64,000 nucleotides of DNA, from positions 186,001 to 250,000 of the forward strand of contig NC_054570.1 in assembly GCF_017654505.1 (NCBI RefSeq), read 5' to 3'. The DNA is from Polyodon spathula (lineage: Eukaryota; Chordata; Actinopteri; Acipenseriformes; Polyodontidae). Each line of letters begins with the position of its first letter. Position 1 is the first letter of the stretch. A model generated the notes under the pieces. That model made no database searches and had not been told where the DNA came from. It saw nothing but the letters and a program-made list of their open reading frames with translations. This document shows, in pieces, positions 12,626-23,338 of the stretch. The translations under genes were made by a program, and so were the position numbers.

Positions 12626-13931
12626 TTGATTGATGTATTTATTATTAGATTATAATTGCCTTAGGATTTGCTATATTTTCTATTTTTATTAAACTAAAAT
12701 AATGTATATTAAAACAAGGAAACTTTGGTGAAACATTTTTTTTTAATATATATTAAACATCTCTATTTCTTAAATACCTGACAGACCCTGGGTTCAAGAG
12801 TACAGGGAACAGAACAGCTCAGAGCTGAGAGGTCAGGGATTGGAAAGGAGGAGAGATTTGAAGAGTAAGGAGGCTGGGAAATATTTGCACTGTTTCTTAC
12901 CAACACAGTCACAATGAAGTCGAAGATGTTCCAAGTGCTCTTCCAGAAGCTGACAAAGTCGTCGATCCACTTGAGCAGGATCTCCATCAGAAAGATGTCC
13001 AGGATACTCCAGTCCAGCACATCCAGGACCAGCTTCAGCATGTCCATGCTGGGGTCCATGTTGTCAAACACCTCTGAGAGAGGAGGGGGCAGTTCACTAA
13101 CACCGTCGGTCTCCGCATGTCCAATCACATTATGAGCACATGCTTTTGTTCAGTAAGTTAATATCGGTATATGGGTTGGGACGACCTTTCAAAAAGAAAT
13201 CACCTGATTTGATTTTTTTTTTTTTATTTTGAATGGAACTTTATTATATCTAATATTATATCTCCCCCTCGATTACCTGCTTCCACCCCCCAGTGCCCGC
13301 ACTCTCCCCCTCGATTACCTGCTTCCGCCCCCCAGTGCCAGCACTCTCCCCCTCGATTACCTGCTTCCACCCCCCAGTGCCCGCACTCTCCCCCACGATT
13401 ACCTGCTTCCACCCCCCAGTGCCCGCACTCTCCCCCACGATTACCTGCTTCCACCCCCCAGTGCCCACACTCTCATCCACGATTACCTGCTTGGATGCCC
13501 AGCACGATGGTGTTGAGTATGATCAGGAAGAGAATGGTGTTTACAAATATCTGACCTGAGAGTGCATTTTTTCAGGAAAAATACCTATCTTTTCTGCAAC
13601 TTACACATCGGGGTTAGTGACACAACATTGTAGGCAAGATTAAACAAAGCTATTATATTGTCAGTATTGCAATAGTATCTCTGTAGTGTATGGGCAGGTG
13701 AAGCTACACTGTCAGTATTGCAATGGTATCCCTATTGTGTACAGGGTAAGGATACTCTCCAGGACCCAGTGTGCCCACATGTTGAGCGGGGGGTAATAGG
13801 CACAGCGGTTCTTCAGCCGGTTGCGTCTGCGGTCCTGGTCTGTGATGATGGAGCAGCGCAGGGGGCAGATCTCGAACCGCATGAGCTGATGAGAATCCTC
13901 CAGCATCAGTCTGTTCAGCACCACTGGATCT

Positions 13932-13968
<37 letters not shown>

Positions 13969-15561
13969 CATAATAAACTAGGATGCTATCTGGCCCTAAA
14001 AAAAGAGAATATCTTGTCAGGGTCAAAAATACAAAACAAAGGCAGATCCTGATCAAGTACAGACTCAGTGAACACAGCTTGGCCATTGAAACTGGCTGGC
14101 ACAAACAATCCTGGATAGCCAAAGAAAAGAGGCTCTGCTGTCACTGTGATCTGCTCTATGACATCACAGATGCCAGCAGGAATCAGCAGATATCAGCAGC
14201 AAAAGATTTGCAAAAGTTCATCATGACCTGAACTGAGGGCAGTTATTTCACTAATAATTTACTATAGGAAGGTTAAAGTCCACTCAAGGACTATGCAGAC
14301 AGGCAGGACAGGGCAGGACTGTTAGAGACCTCAACTACAAGAGACCTTTCTATTCCCTCCTTCTCTGATAACATATCGCAGCAGGTGAGCAGCCTGCAAA
14401 CACCAATAACGACAATGAACTTGCTCCTTGCTCTGCATCTCTGCATTGCTCCACTCAGAGTCAGACCACCCACTCTCTTGCAGACTGTCAGTGGGAGATC
14501 AGTGGCAGCGATGAGCGATGATGCTTTTTATAGAAACAGGTACTTCCAACAATTTTCCCAAAACTCTACTTATTTAATAGAGTGAGTCAGACCATATAAA
14601 CCAGTGGTCTGAATACAGCTTGTCAGAAATTCATCAATCATGTATTATTTTCTGCATAATTAATTATATTTTCTGTTTTTATCTTAAAAGTCAGCTATGT
14701 AGTCATAGAAAATGGTCAAACTCCCCAGAATCCCCTTTCCATTTACCCCCTGCGCTCCCCTGGCACTGTATTCTCAACCAGAGCTGGCCACACCCTTGGA
14801 GATGGACTGGTGCTCTTTCTCAGGAAGGGTGAGGGGGGCATACTGTCCCGAGCACGTGCTTGTGGGGGCATACTGTCCCAAGCATGTCCTTGGTGCTGTA
14901 TTTGGGGTCCCGCACACCTGATCTTTCTCAGGGAGGGGTGAAAGGGGCGTACCGAGCACGTCCTTGGTGCTGTATTTGGGGGTCCCGCGCACCTCCTCCT
15001 GTATGTGATCCAGGAGGTAGAAGCTGTGGATGAGTTTGGAGCGGATGATCTCAGCTCTCGGCAGGACGTTGTCCTGGACTGCTGGTTTTGATATGCCCTT
15101 CATCTTCTCCTCTTTCTCATTTTCCTTCTCCTTCTCCTCCTCGACAGGGCTCGGAGACTCCTGAAGAAGGGGAACGCAACACCTTTTTAAATGCACTTCT
15201 TCAATTCAGTTCAATTGAAAATGGTTATAAGCTGATTAATGCCTGACACATGTACTGTCAGTATCATCAATGAACTACAGCGTTAGTAACCTGGAAGTCT
15301 ATCTGCCTGGACCCAATATTTATTTATTTATTTATTTTAATAAACGTGTTGTTTTTTTCAGGTTACTGTAAGGTTGATATCTGGCAAAGTGTTGTATTTT
15401 CAGAGCAGTAAAGAGAGGCGCTTGCAGTAGTTTTCATTCCTGCAATACGTCTTTGTCAATTACCCCAAAAAGTTACTTTCATTTCAATGGTTCTTCCTGG
15501 TAAAATCTTTTAAAACATGGTAGGTAAAACCAGTGTATGAAATAGTTACCTCAGTATCCAT
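9156..15561 (-). CDS. catsper2: Cation channel sperm-associated protein 2 (CATSPER2), near complete
   Basis: One of four pore-forming subunits of the CatSper Ca2+ channel of the sperm flagellum. Exons (5' to 3'): 15550-15561, 14953-15160, 13756-13929, 13487-13555, 12901-13073, 12368-12529, 11786-11910, 11285-11463, 10927-11026, 10223-10252 (provisional), about 9887-9738 and 9314-9156. The N-terminus has a Glu/Lys-rich insert, then LPRAEIIRSKLIHSF, matching CATSPER2. S3 carries EILLKWIDDFVSFWKSTWN; S4 (KLIRIFRILRSLK) has basic residues every third position; the pore loop has ILFTMDHWYALLQD with the selectivity Asp. The C-terminal FRYFELLEKLQYNLEER is diagnostic for CATSPER2. Exon 10 and exon 11 do not join in phase as drawn, so a small exon is missing or exon 10 is wrong. 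The final exon after 9156 was not found. It is divergent from PDIA3. Confidence 0.93.
10268..10700. repeat. 30-bp minisatellite in a CATSPER2 intron, two subfamilies
   Basis: About fourteen 30-bp units. The left half repeats a unit with GATGATGATGAAAGATAACG followed by TGCACACACT. The right half, after about 10525, repeats a variant with CGATGACGATGAATGACAAC and GCGCACACAC. Units are almost identical within each half and differ at several fixed positions between halves. Since 30 is a multiple of 3, all frames stay open and create spurious long reading frames. It sits between CATSPER2 exons at 10252 and 10927. Confidence 0.95.
11540..11765 (-). repeat. 52-53-bp tandem repeat with tRNA A-box-like core, about 4.5 units
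   Basis: Imperfect units of about 52-53 bp in the CATSPER2 intron between 11463 and 11786. On the minus strand each holds a GTAGCTCAGTAGTTAGAG-like segment. The copy nearest 11550 reads TGGCTCAGTGG, an exact match to the pol III A-box consensus TRGCNNAGYGG. No B box or complete tRNA fold was recognised, so these look like tandemly amplified fragments of a tRNA or tRNA-derived SINE. Confidence 0.7.
12572..12622. repeat. (CT)n microsatellite in CATSPER2 intron
   Basis: Simple CT dinucleotide run just upstream, on the gene strand, of CATSPER2 exon 12368-12529. On the gene strand it reads (AG)n, so it cannot act as a polypyrimidine tract. Confidence 0.95.
13259..13492 (-). repeat. 42-bp minisatellite containing a CATSPER2 splice donor, 6 donors
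   Basis: The word GATTACCTGCTT recurs at 13271, 13313, 13355, 13397, 13439 and 13481, exactly 42 bp apart. On the minus strand it reads AAGCAG|GTAATC, the 5' splice site of the CATSPER2 exon coding S1 (13487-13555). The copy at 13481 is the real exon end. The other five are downstream intronic copies of the last six exon bases plus donor, joined by C-rich spacer. Use of a downstream donor would add 42 bp, or 14 codons, per unit; 42 is divisible by 3, so such products could stay in frame. Confidence 0.92.
13936..13963 (-). repeat. (GA)n microsatellite acting as polypyrimidine tract
   Basis: On the gene strand this is (CT)n directly followed by GACAG and CATSPER2 exon 13756-13929. The microsatellite therefore serves as the polypyrimidine tract of that 3' splice site. 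Confidence 0.85.
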
Positions 15562-15672
15562 TGTCTTGGCTACTTCAGGGAAAGGGTAATATCAGATGAT
15601 CTCTTTCCTTTGCAAACCCAACAACATTCTTTCGCATCACAATCCATAGGCTGGCGTACAACCTCTGAATTA

Positions 15673-15703
15673 TGACGTCATAGTGGCAAAACTAATGACG
15701 TCG
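15673..15703. promoter_or_regulatory. CRE palindrome plus second near-CRE, CATSPER2/PDIA3 divergent promoter
   Basis: A full palindromic TGACGTCA lies at 15673-15680 and a TGACGTCG at 15696-15703, about 112 and 135 bp upstream of the CATSPER2 start codon. CRE sites bound by CREB/CREM are known to drive many post-meiotic sperm genes, which fits the neighbour. Binding here is an inference from sequence. Confidence 0.7.
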
Positions 15704-15975
15704 CTCAATTGATGGCGTAAAGGAATGGAAATGAGAGCAAATACAGTCGAGTGTCTACCATGAGTTTTCCATGGAGTAATTGTCAGCTTTTTTTTTTCTA
15801 GTACACTTATCGCTCTCTGCCCTTTAACGTAATGCAAGATGTGGAGCATTAAATAAATGCTTTTTATTTATTTATTTATTTTAAATATCACATTCGCAAT
15901 TGTATGGGTAATATCTCGGTATTATAACCCTGTTCAGTCTGCAGTTGCTATAATCGTTTGAGTTCAAAGCTACTC

Positions 15976-16133
15976 ATTGGTCAGGTAGTTTGCAGCAAGC
16001 AAGAAACCGAGAGCTTGCGGTTTGTGTGCTCGGCTCTGAAGTAGTTAAACAGTGCGGCGCCTCTGTGCATGGCTCCGATTGGCTGTTTGCGGCCCCGATG
16101 ACGCGGGTAAAAGTCCAATGGTGAGCTGCCACA
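15976..16133 (+). promoter_or_regulatory. PDIA3 promoter: CCAAT boxes and ER-stress element
   Basis: At 16115-16133 CCAAT is followed after exactly nine bases by CCACA, one base off the ER-stress element CCAAT-N9-CCACG recognised by NF-Y plus ATF6/XBP1. Inverted CCAAT boxes (ATTGG) occur at about 15976-15980 and 16078-16082. GATGACGCGG at about 16097-16106 resembles the UPR element core TGACGTGG. PDIA3 encodes an ER chaperone induced by ER stress, so this layout is expected. Confidence 0.7.
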
Positions 16134-16335
16134 CTTTGGTTGCTTTAGGAAGGCCCGGTGTTGAACAGCCTTCTTCAGCGCAATATTCCCGTATAATCAT
16201 TGTCTGGTTCTGCGGGCCCTGCAATCCAGCAGTCTGGCCCTCATCTGCATCTGTGCACAGGCGCTCCCGACTTCTCTCCAGATCTCATAGCGCTTTCTAT
16301 TTGTTATTGTTCTACTTTTATTACAGAACCGAACA

Positions 16336-16469
16336 ATGTTCCAAATCGTTCTTCTCGCCTTTCTGGCTGTTGCAGCGAAGGCCAGCGATGTCCTGGAGTT
16401 CACGGATGATGATTTTGAAAGCAGGATTGGAAACCACGAATTGATTTTGGTGGAGTTTTTTGCACCTTG
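16336..16469 (+). CDS. pdia3: PDIA3 (ERp57/GRP58), first exon only
   Basis: Protein disulfide isomerase A3, a thiol oxidoreductase of the ER lumen that works with calnexin and calreticulin. Only exon 1 is present: a signal peptide ([16 protein letters not shown]) followed by [15 protein letters not shown] and [11 protein letters not shown], the start of the first thioredoxin domain. The exon ends TG|GTAAGT inside the Trp codon that should precede the CGHC active site. The next exon should supply CGHC. I found no CGHCK-coding exon downstream in the window; the intron enters a 500-N gap at 17501 and different genes follow. The gene is therefore truncated by the assembly rather than shown to be broken. 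Confidence 0.9.
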
Positions 16470-17500
16470 GTAAGTTTTATTTCATTTCATAATACATGCA
16501 TAAATTTCCACTTTACTCCTATACATTATAAACAGTAGTGGTGGTCATATTTACGCCTTGGTTTACGTTATTAAAAATAATAATTAAAAGGTGCTAAGTG
16601 CTTTTAATGCCGTGTTTTTGCGTGCATCATTTTAACTTTTGTCTCTTGCCATCCCTTTTGACAGAATTCCAAGGTTAGCACAGCCAGAATGTCCTTTATA
16701 TACCCGTGTCAAACTTTTTTTGGTTTGTTTTTTTGCATCAAATTTGATTGAGTTCCAACCCCATTGTGATGCTGGGAAAAATCTAGCCCTCGAGTGTTTT
16801 GCATTTTGTAAATGTGAAACCATTAACAGATTCGACTGAACTTTCACTGTCAACTCCACTCCCCTGCCGAGGTTTTAACAGGCGCAGTGTTTAGGTTACC
16901 AGGATCAACTCTCATTCATCTATATCTTTAGCATTCTCGATTCTTCTGTTTTAAACGGCTGTATCTGTTTTATATTTTTCAGTGGTTGGGATATCGCGAT
17001 ACATGTTGAAGTTAGTGAACCTCAAGATTGATTACAAGCCTCTTGTAATATTTATTTCAATTACACGTGAAAGTGTCTAACTTCTGTACCGGATGTGCGA
17101 TTACACAAACCCGGGTACACCCCAAGACTTTGCCGCTACGATTTGAAGGCGGTGCCTGGACAATGTTAAGCGGATGTATCTAACTAAACCAGCACACATT
17201 TGATACATCTCTCATTGAGTTATGACTGCGTAATCTCGCATAGACCTTTCAAACGCCAGTTCATATATATCGTTGCTTTTCAATCTAGTTTAACATGGTG
17301 TTTTCATGTTGATCGGTTACATCTCATTTAATATAGAAAAAAAATTCTCCAAAAAAGCAGGTTTGGCACAATAACACTTTGACTCGTGTATCATTCAGGA
17401 AACTATATTAACTGAGCGATTGTAGTGGGAGCGTAGTTACTCGGGTACTAACCCTCCGTCTACTGTACTGTCCCATTGTAGAGGCTGTATGAAGTGACAT

Positions 17501-18000
17501 NNNNNNNNNNNNNNNNNNNNNNNNNNNNNNNNNNNNNNNNNNNNNNNNNNNNNNNNNNNNNNNNNNNNNNNNNNNNNNNNNNNNNNNNNNNNNNNNNNNN
17601 NNNNNNNNNNNNNNNNNNNNNNNNNNNNNNNNNNNNNNNNNNNNNNNNNNNNNNNNNNNNNNNNNNNNNNNNNNNNNNNNNNNNNNNNNNNNNNNNNNNN
17701 NNNNNNNNNNNNNNNNNNNNNNNNNNNNNNNNNNNNNNNNNNNNNNNNNNNNNNNNNNNNNNNNNNNNNNNNNNNNNNNNNNNNNNNNNNNNNNNNNNNN
17801 NNNNNNNNNNNNNNNNNNNNNNNNNNNNNNNNNNNNNNNNNNNNNNNNNNNNNNNNNNNNNNNNNNNNNNNNNNNNNNNNNNNNNNNNNNNNNNNNNNNN
17901 NNNNNNNNNNNNNNNNNNNNNNNNNNNNNNNNNNNNNNNNNNNNNNNNNNNNNNNNNNNNNNNNNNNNNNNNNNNNNNNNNNNNNNNNNNNNNNNNNNNN
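17501..18000. other. Assembly gap, 500 N
   Basis: Exactly 500 undetermined bases, the style of a fixed-size scaffolding gap. It interrupts PDIA3 after intron 1. Confidence 0.99.
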
Positions 18001-21000
18001 AGGATTTCGCATATGTGAAAGTTTACTGCAACGAGCCGACTACAAGGGCGTCTGCGGTGTTGCTGACGGCTCATAGCAACAAACAGCGCTTGCTAAATGA
18101 TGTCTTTACGTTCCCACAGCCCAATGCAACCTCCACTGACGTGTCAAGATGACACCAGATCACTCGTGAACTCAAGTAGTCGTTCCACAGTGACAGCAGT
18201 TTGCAAACGTTGCACTTCCATTGGTTTCACGACGCTGATTAGGTTAAAGTTACCCTGGAGGTTCTGATGAGTCCGTCACTCTGACCGAGCGGTCCCGTCT
18301 GTCACTCCTCATCGGAGAGGTATTGCTGCTGGTCCAGACCTCGGGCAGCATGAACACACTGTATGTAGATCTTGAGTTTCCCTGGTTTAGGCAGGAAGGG
18401 CTGTTTAGAGGTACATGTGACTTTATGGTTTTGATGCACGAGGGTACTTGTTCTTCTGAAGTGCGTAACCTTTGACCTGACGTGGTCAATGGGTTGGCAT
18501 GTTTTGACATGAATAATAATGGACCATGAAATAGAAGAATGAATGTCAGGAAAACCAGTCTTTAATGAAATCAACACAGTGATAGTCTGCATTCAGCTAT
18601 TAACATTGCAGTGAACCCATTCTTTATTCTATGGATCGAGACAAGGCTTTCATACAGGCAAGATCACTAATCCTGACGTGCTTTACATAATGGAGTTGGG
18701 TTAAGCATTACTGGAAACGTATCCAAGTTAGATAACAATTTGTTTGTTTCACACGGTTTACCCTTTGAGTTTGTAACTTTATTGCATGGCACTGTTAAAA
18801 TGCCAAGGAGACACTAGAGCTCGATTGAAGTAAAGAAATTCCTTGAAGTCTGAAGTTTAATCTAGGTTAAAACACACTTTCTATTCCACACATTGGACTT
18901 GTTCTAGATCAGAGCAAGAACAGACACAGAGAGAAGTGTTTATTCGAGCATGAGGATTTCTGCAACACGCAGCTAGCACCCTTTGAGCAGCTGTTGGATA
19001 TCTGAGGACATGCCAGCAATGCTGCTCTGTAGATGCAAGGGGATTACGTATGTATTCAATAAGATTATGTGGCCACTTTAACATTGCTCCATCATTGTGA
19101 TTAAACAGCCATTAAACATTCAATACCATCATGACTTCTATCCTCTTGTGGAGACATAGTCTAGCAATCCAAGACAGGAGGCAAGCAGATATTACGAGAA
19201 AATAAATTTAATTTGGAACACAATCATTGTAATTTTTAAAATAAACACCCCTTCGGTTTCTGAACAAAAACACACACACACTAACTCAGTCCATATGGCA
19301 GCTGAAGGACAAATCACACACTTTAAATAAGAATAATCTATTGATTCGTAAAAGTGAAGCCATCAAAAAGGAAAACACAGGCATATATTTAACAAATCCT
19401 GATGGGGGGGGAGGGGGAAACGAAACACAACATCAATGTCTTCATAAAGTTTTAAATTGCTTTAACTCTTCCCCCCCCCCCCCGTCTTGAGAGCATGTTC
19501 CTGCACCTTCAGTGCACAGGGGAGAGATATGGCCTGTGTCACACCAACTGCCCTAGAAACTCACCCAGGTCCACTCATAGCTGGGGTTACATAGAGGGGT
19601 GTCTGCAGAGTGCTTGAGCAGTGTTACAAATCCCAGCATCACCCCTCTGCAGTCTGTGTTTCATTTTTATTTAAGTCAGCAGTGGTCAACCTGCCCAGTC
19701 CCCAACTAAATACAGAAGGGTTGTATTTTTATTATATACAACAGGATTCCAATGCAAAAAAAAAAAAAAAAAAAAAGTGTTGTAATCTAATGTAATTTCT
19801 CAATTAATCTGGCTGTTTAATAACCCTTCTGCACACAATTACACTTTGGCTGCCAATAAAGCATAAACATTTAAATATTAAAATAACTTGTTCTCATTAA
19901 CCATTAAATCATTTTAATTCATTAAAAAAAAGACCGTTCTCTCCTGGTCCCTGTAACAATCTGTGGTAAAGTAGGACACATTTTATCTTTTTAAACCCAA
20001 AGCTTGTCTCTTTGTGAAAGGGTTGCAGAGTTAATTGTTCTGTATTTCTCCATGCCAATGGGAGTTACTGTGTTTGGTTCAATTCTGCACCTGCAATTAA
20101 GGTGTAGAAATTGGTCATGGACAAACTGCACTGTGCAGCCACACACACACAGTCCATACAGTAAACTCATAAAACAAAACAAATCGTACAATACCAATGC
20201 CATTGCTTTACCTTCTTTGAACAGGGCTATATTTCAAAACGCACCTTTCAGCAGTCAATGGCAAACTGAAAGGGTAAAAAGTTCAACAGGGCAACATAAT
20301 GCACATTGCTCTGTACTTAAAACTTATTACTAGTTATTGGTTTCTTGGAGAATCCCTAATTGATGCCTTTTTTTTGCAGCATTCCCATTCTCCAGAAACA
20401 CAGTGAAGCTGCCTCACCCCAACTCCTGGTGTTCAGGGGATCAGGAGCGCATTCACTATCCTGGGGGTCCCTGGCTGCCTCACATTGGCACACACCCTTT
20501 TATTACTTGTTCATGCTAGTAGAAGCTCTTGTCGTTGTGCCACAGAAGGAACTCTTTATCTGACACAGTGAAACCTGGTGGCAAGCAAGATATTTGCAAT
20601 ACCTTCTTATCCTGGTTTAACAAGGGTTGTAAAGGCAAGAGCATATCTAGCAGACATTCAACACAGGCTGGGAGGAACAGTGAAACAGAAAGTGCATTTA
20701 AGGAAACTATTACAAGCTGTGCACCAATTTTAAATGGCTGTGTTTAACTACTAAGAAAGCACTTCCAAAAAAGCTGCAACAACTCTTGGTGCAAGGACCG
20801 TAAACTGTAAACGATCATTCCAGTGAGCTATCGGGTAACAGATTCCAAACACTCATCACCCCGCCCTGTGCAGACTGAGATATAGCCCACATTCAACATC
20901 AAAGTGAAAAAAAAAACACCAAAAAGTGCCACTAAAAAAAGCAAAATCAAGGTTATATTAACACAACAAATGCTGCTCTGCAAAAATAATTGTAAAATAA

Positions 21001-21336
21001 GTGTACTTCAGGACAGCTTAGGAGACATTACAAGGCCTTTGTGTCATCAGGTAAATGGGCTCCACCCCATTGCCTGTATGCAGTTGTGGATAAACACAGA
21101 GCTGTACAGGGTTAGTGCTGGATGACCCATCCTTTCTGACACAGTAAAGTTTGTACTTCATGTTATTCGCTCTATTTATTCAAATGTACCAATACTGCAA
21201 AGCATAAGGAGATGCAAACTTTCGTTTTGGGTGTGCATCGTTTTGGATAGGTCAGGATTCCCTAAAAACTGGAGAAGCTGTGGTGTTCTAATTAACTAAC
21301 ACGCATTTCATTTGTTTTAACATCTATGGATTGTCA

Positions 21337-21369
<33 letters not shown>

Positions 21370-23338
21370 TGATTAAGTGCAAAAGAAAAAAGGAACGCAT
21401 GTGCACTCATCTTGCACTTGGGATGGGACACAGGTTACAGTAGAAGTACGTCCTGCTGGCAGTGACAATAATCCGAGAAGTGCCACAATCGGTTCTCTTA
21501 GGTAACAAACAGACATAACGAATTTTTATTTTATTTATTTATTTTTTTTAAATATGGTCATACGAAAAACAACCCACCTCTTTCACCCAGTAACCCAACT
21601 TATCGCAGTAACATAATTTGCGTAAGGAATATAAGAGCTTTTTTTTTTTTTTTCAAAGGCAAGGGTAAACAGACACATAGAAAAGCAAAGATTCTGTGCA
21701 TCTGTTAGAATTCTAAACTCACGACTCCCCAGCATCTGCTGGGGAAAGGGAAGGTGTTTCCCAATGAAACAGAGGATAACATTTCATTTCAGAAATGTTC
21801 TCTCGACTTCCCTTCCCTTCAAACACACCCGAAAGTTACAATTAAATAAATAAAAAGGGGTACCCTCGAGGCTAGTGGGCGTTAACAAATTAAAACCCCA
21901 TCTTAAGAACCATAATTAAAAGATGGGATTTAAAAATAAAAAGCTTGACATAAACACATACAGTGGACGCTTTGTGACCTTTGGGATGAACTGCAGCAAG
22001 TGACAGTAGGAATGCAAGTGAATCCAGCTGGGTTCAGACCGCTAGTCCTGTAGAGCAAACCTAGGTCACAATTAAAAGAGTCAATGTTTTAATCTCTTTC
22101 ACGTGACAATAAGGCATAGAAACTAAAAAGCACAGCCTCAGAGAACTGAACCGCAAGACAGGGGACAAAAACCCAACCGGGATCTTTGTGCCTTGGGTAA
22201 GTCTGAAGCCGGCGTGGACACCTGACTAAAAGAGTCCCAGAGAGTGAGACAGGACTCAGAGCATCAACTAAGACAGACTGCATGGCTGTGAAGTCAGTGT
22301 ACGTGCCTCTACATTACAGCGGTCAAACCCCAGGGCCAGAATGTGCAAAACTGACAACAGTAGCCAAGAAACAGAAAGGGAAAAAAAAAAAAGGAGTTTG
22401 AAACCACACGCAAAAATAAAAGAACTTAAATCAAGGGTTTAAAAAAAAAAAAAAAAAAACGAATGAACTCCAGAGAATGCATTTAGATCTAGGGCGGGGA
22501 ACACTAGATGATAGATCGGCATTTCAAGGTAACTTGAAACCCTGGGGCTGGACAGGACGTTTGTGACTGAGATTAGAGGGGAAGCAGTTAGTATATTTTT
22601 CCTTTTTTTTTTTTTTTTTTTAACATATAACCCAGTTTTTCCAGCAGAGGTAAATTCTCTCCCCCCAAAAAAAAGTCTAAAATATACAGTTACATTTATT
22701 ATTATTATTTTTTTTATTATGGTTCCTTATTTATATATATATAGTGTTTTAGTCAAGGATGAATTTTGGCAACTGTTTTTTTCTCTTGGTGCACAAGAAA
22801 GGTGGCAGTGACTACAGCCAAGCGAAGGTTAGTCAACCCTGCCTGCAAAGGTGCATTCTACACGGTTCATCCAAGCGCTTAACTAAACACTGACCTGAAC
22901 AACAGCCCCTACCCTTCAGAGCTTGGACTCGAAGAACACTTGTGTGGTGGTTCTGTGACGTAAACTACTGGCTGTTTTACACCAGCATGAACTGTGCCAC
23001 TGAGCCCCACAGAAACATTGACTGCATTATATCCCTTTCGATCTTCCCTTCTAGTTTTGGTTATTGTTATTTTTTCAGCATGTTCACATTCAGTGTTCTT
23101 GTTTCTGTTTCTTCCCTTTTTGCTCGTCACATATTAAAACACAGCGGGGCTTTTTTGTTTTGTTTGTTTTGGAAAGAAACCAAAACAAACAAAATTGTGA
23201 AAACTCTCCCACAGAAAAAAAAAAAAAAAAAACAACGATAAGAAAAAGTCAGTGGAAGAAAGTAGAAGAAGAAGGAGGAGGAGGAGGAGAGCGAGGTGGC
23301 AGGGCGCTGTCAGGGAGGGGTTCGTGTTCATCCGTTTC
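18001..23338. other. ABHD2 3' side: probable long 3' UTR plus intergenic
   Basis: No coding exon is supported. Human ABHD2 has a long 3' UTR, and much of this region may be the minus-strand 3' UTR. A minus-strand AATAAA (TTTATT at 18778-18783) is one possible end. Homopolymer runs of A, T and C occur near 19390-19480, 19757, 21340, 22440 and 23215. The plus-strand open frames here are not recognisable. Confidence 0.4.

Noticed and set aside
13229..13559. Glycine- or proline-rich open frames on both strands
   Set aside because: Product of the 42-bp minisatellite; no start context or splice support.
16632..16859. Second exon of PDIA3 near the first
   Set aside because: The next exon must encode CGHC directly after the split Trp codon; no acceptor followed by that code was found before the gap.
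17437..18074. Open frames across the N run
   Set aside because: Undetermined bases cannot contain stop codons; the frames are artefacts. The same holds for 42905-43601.
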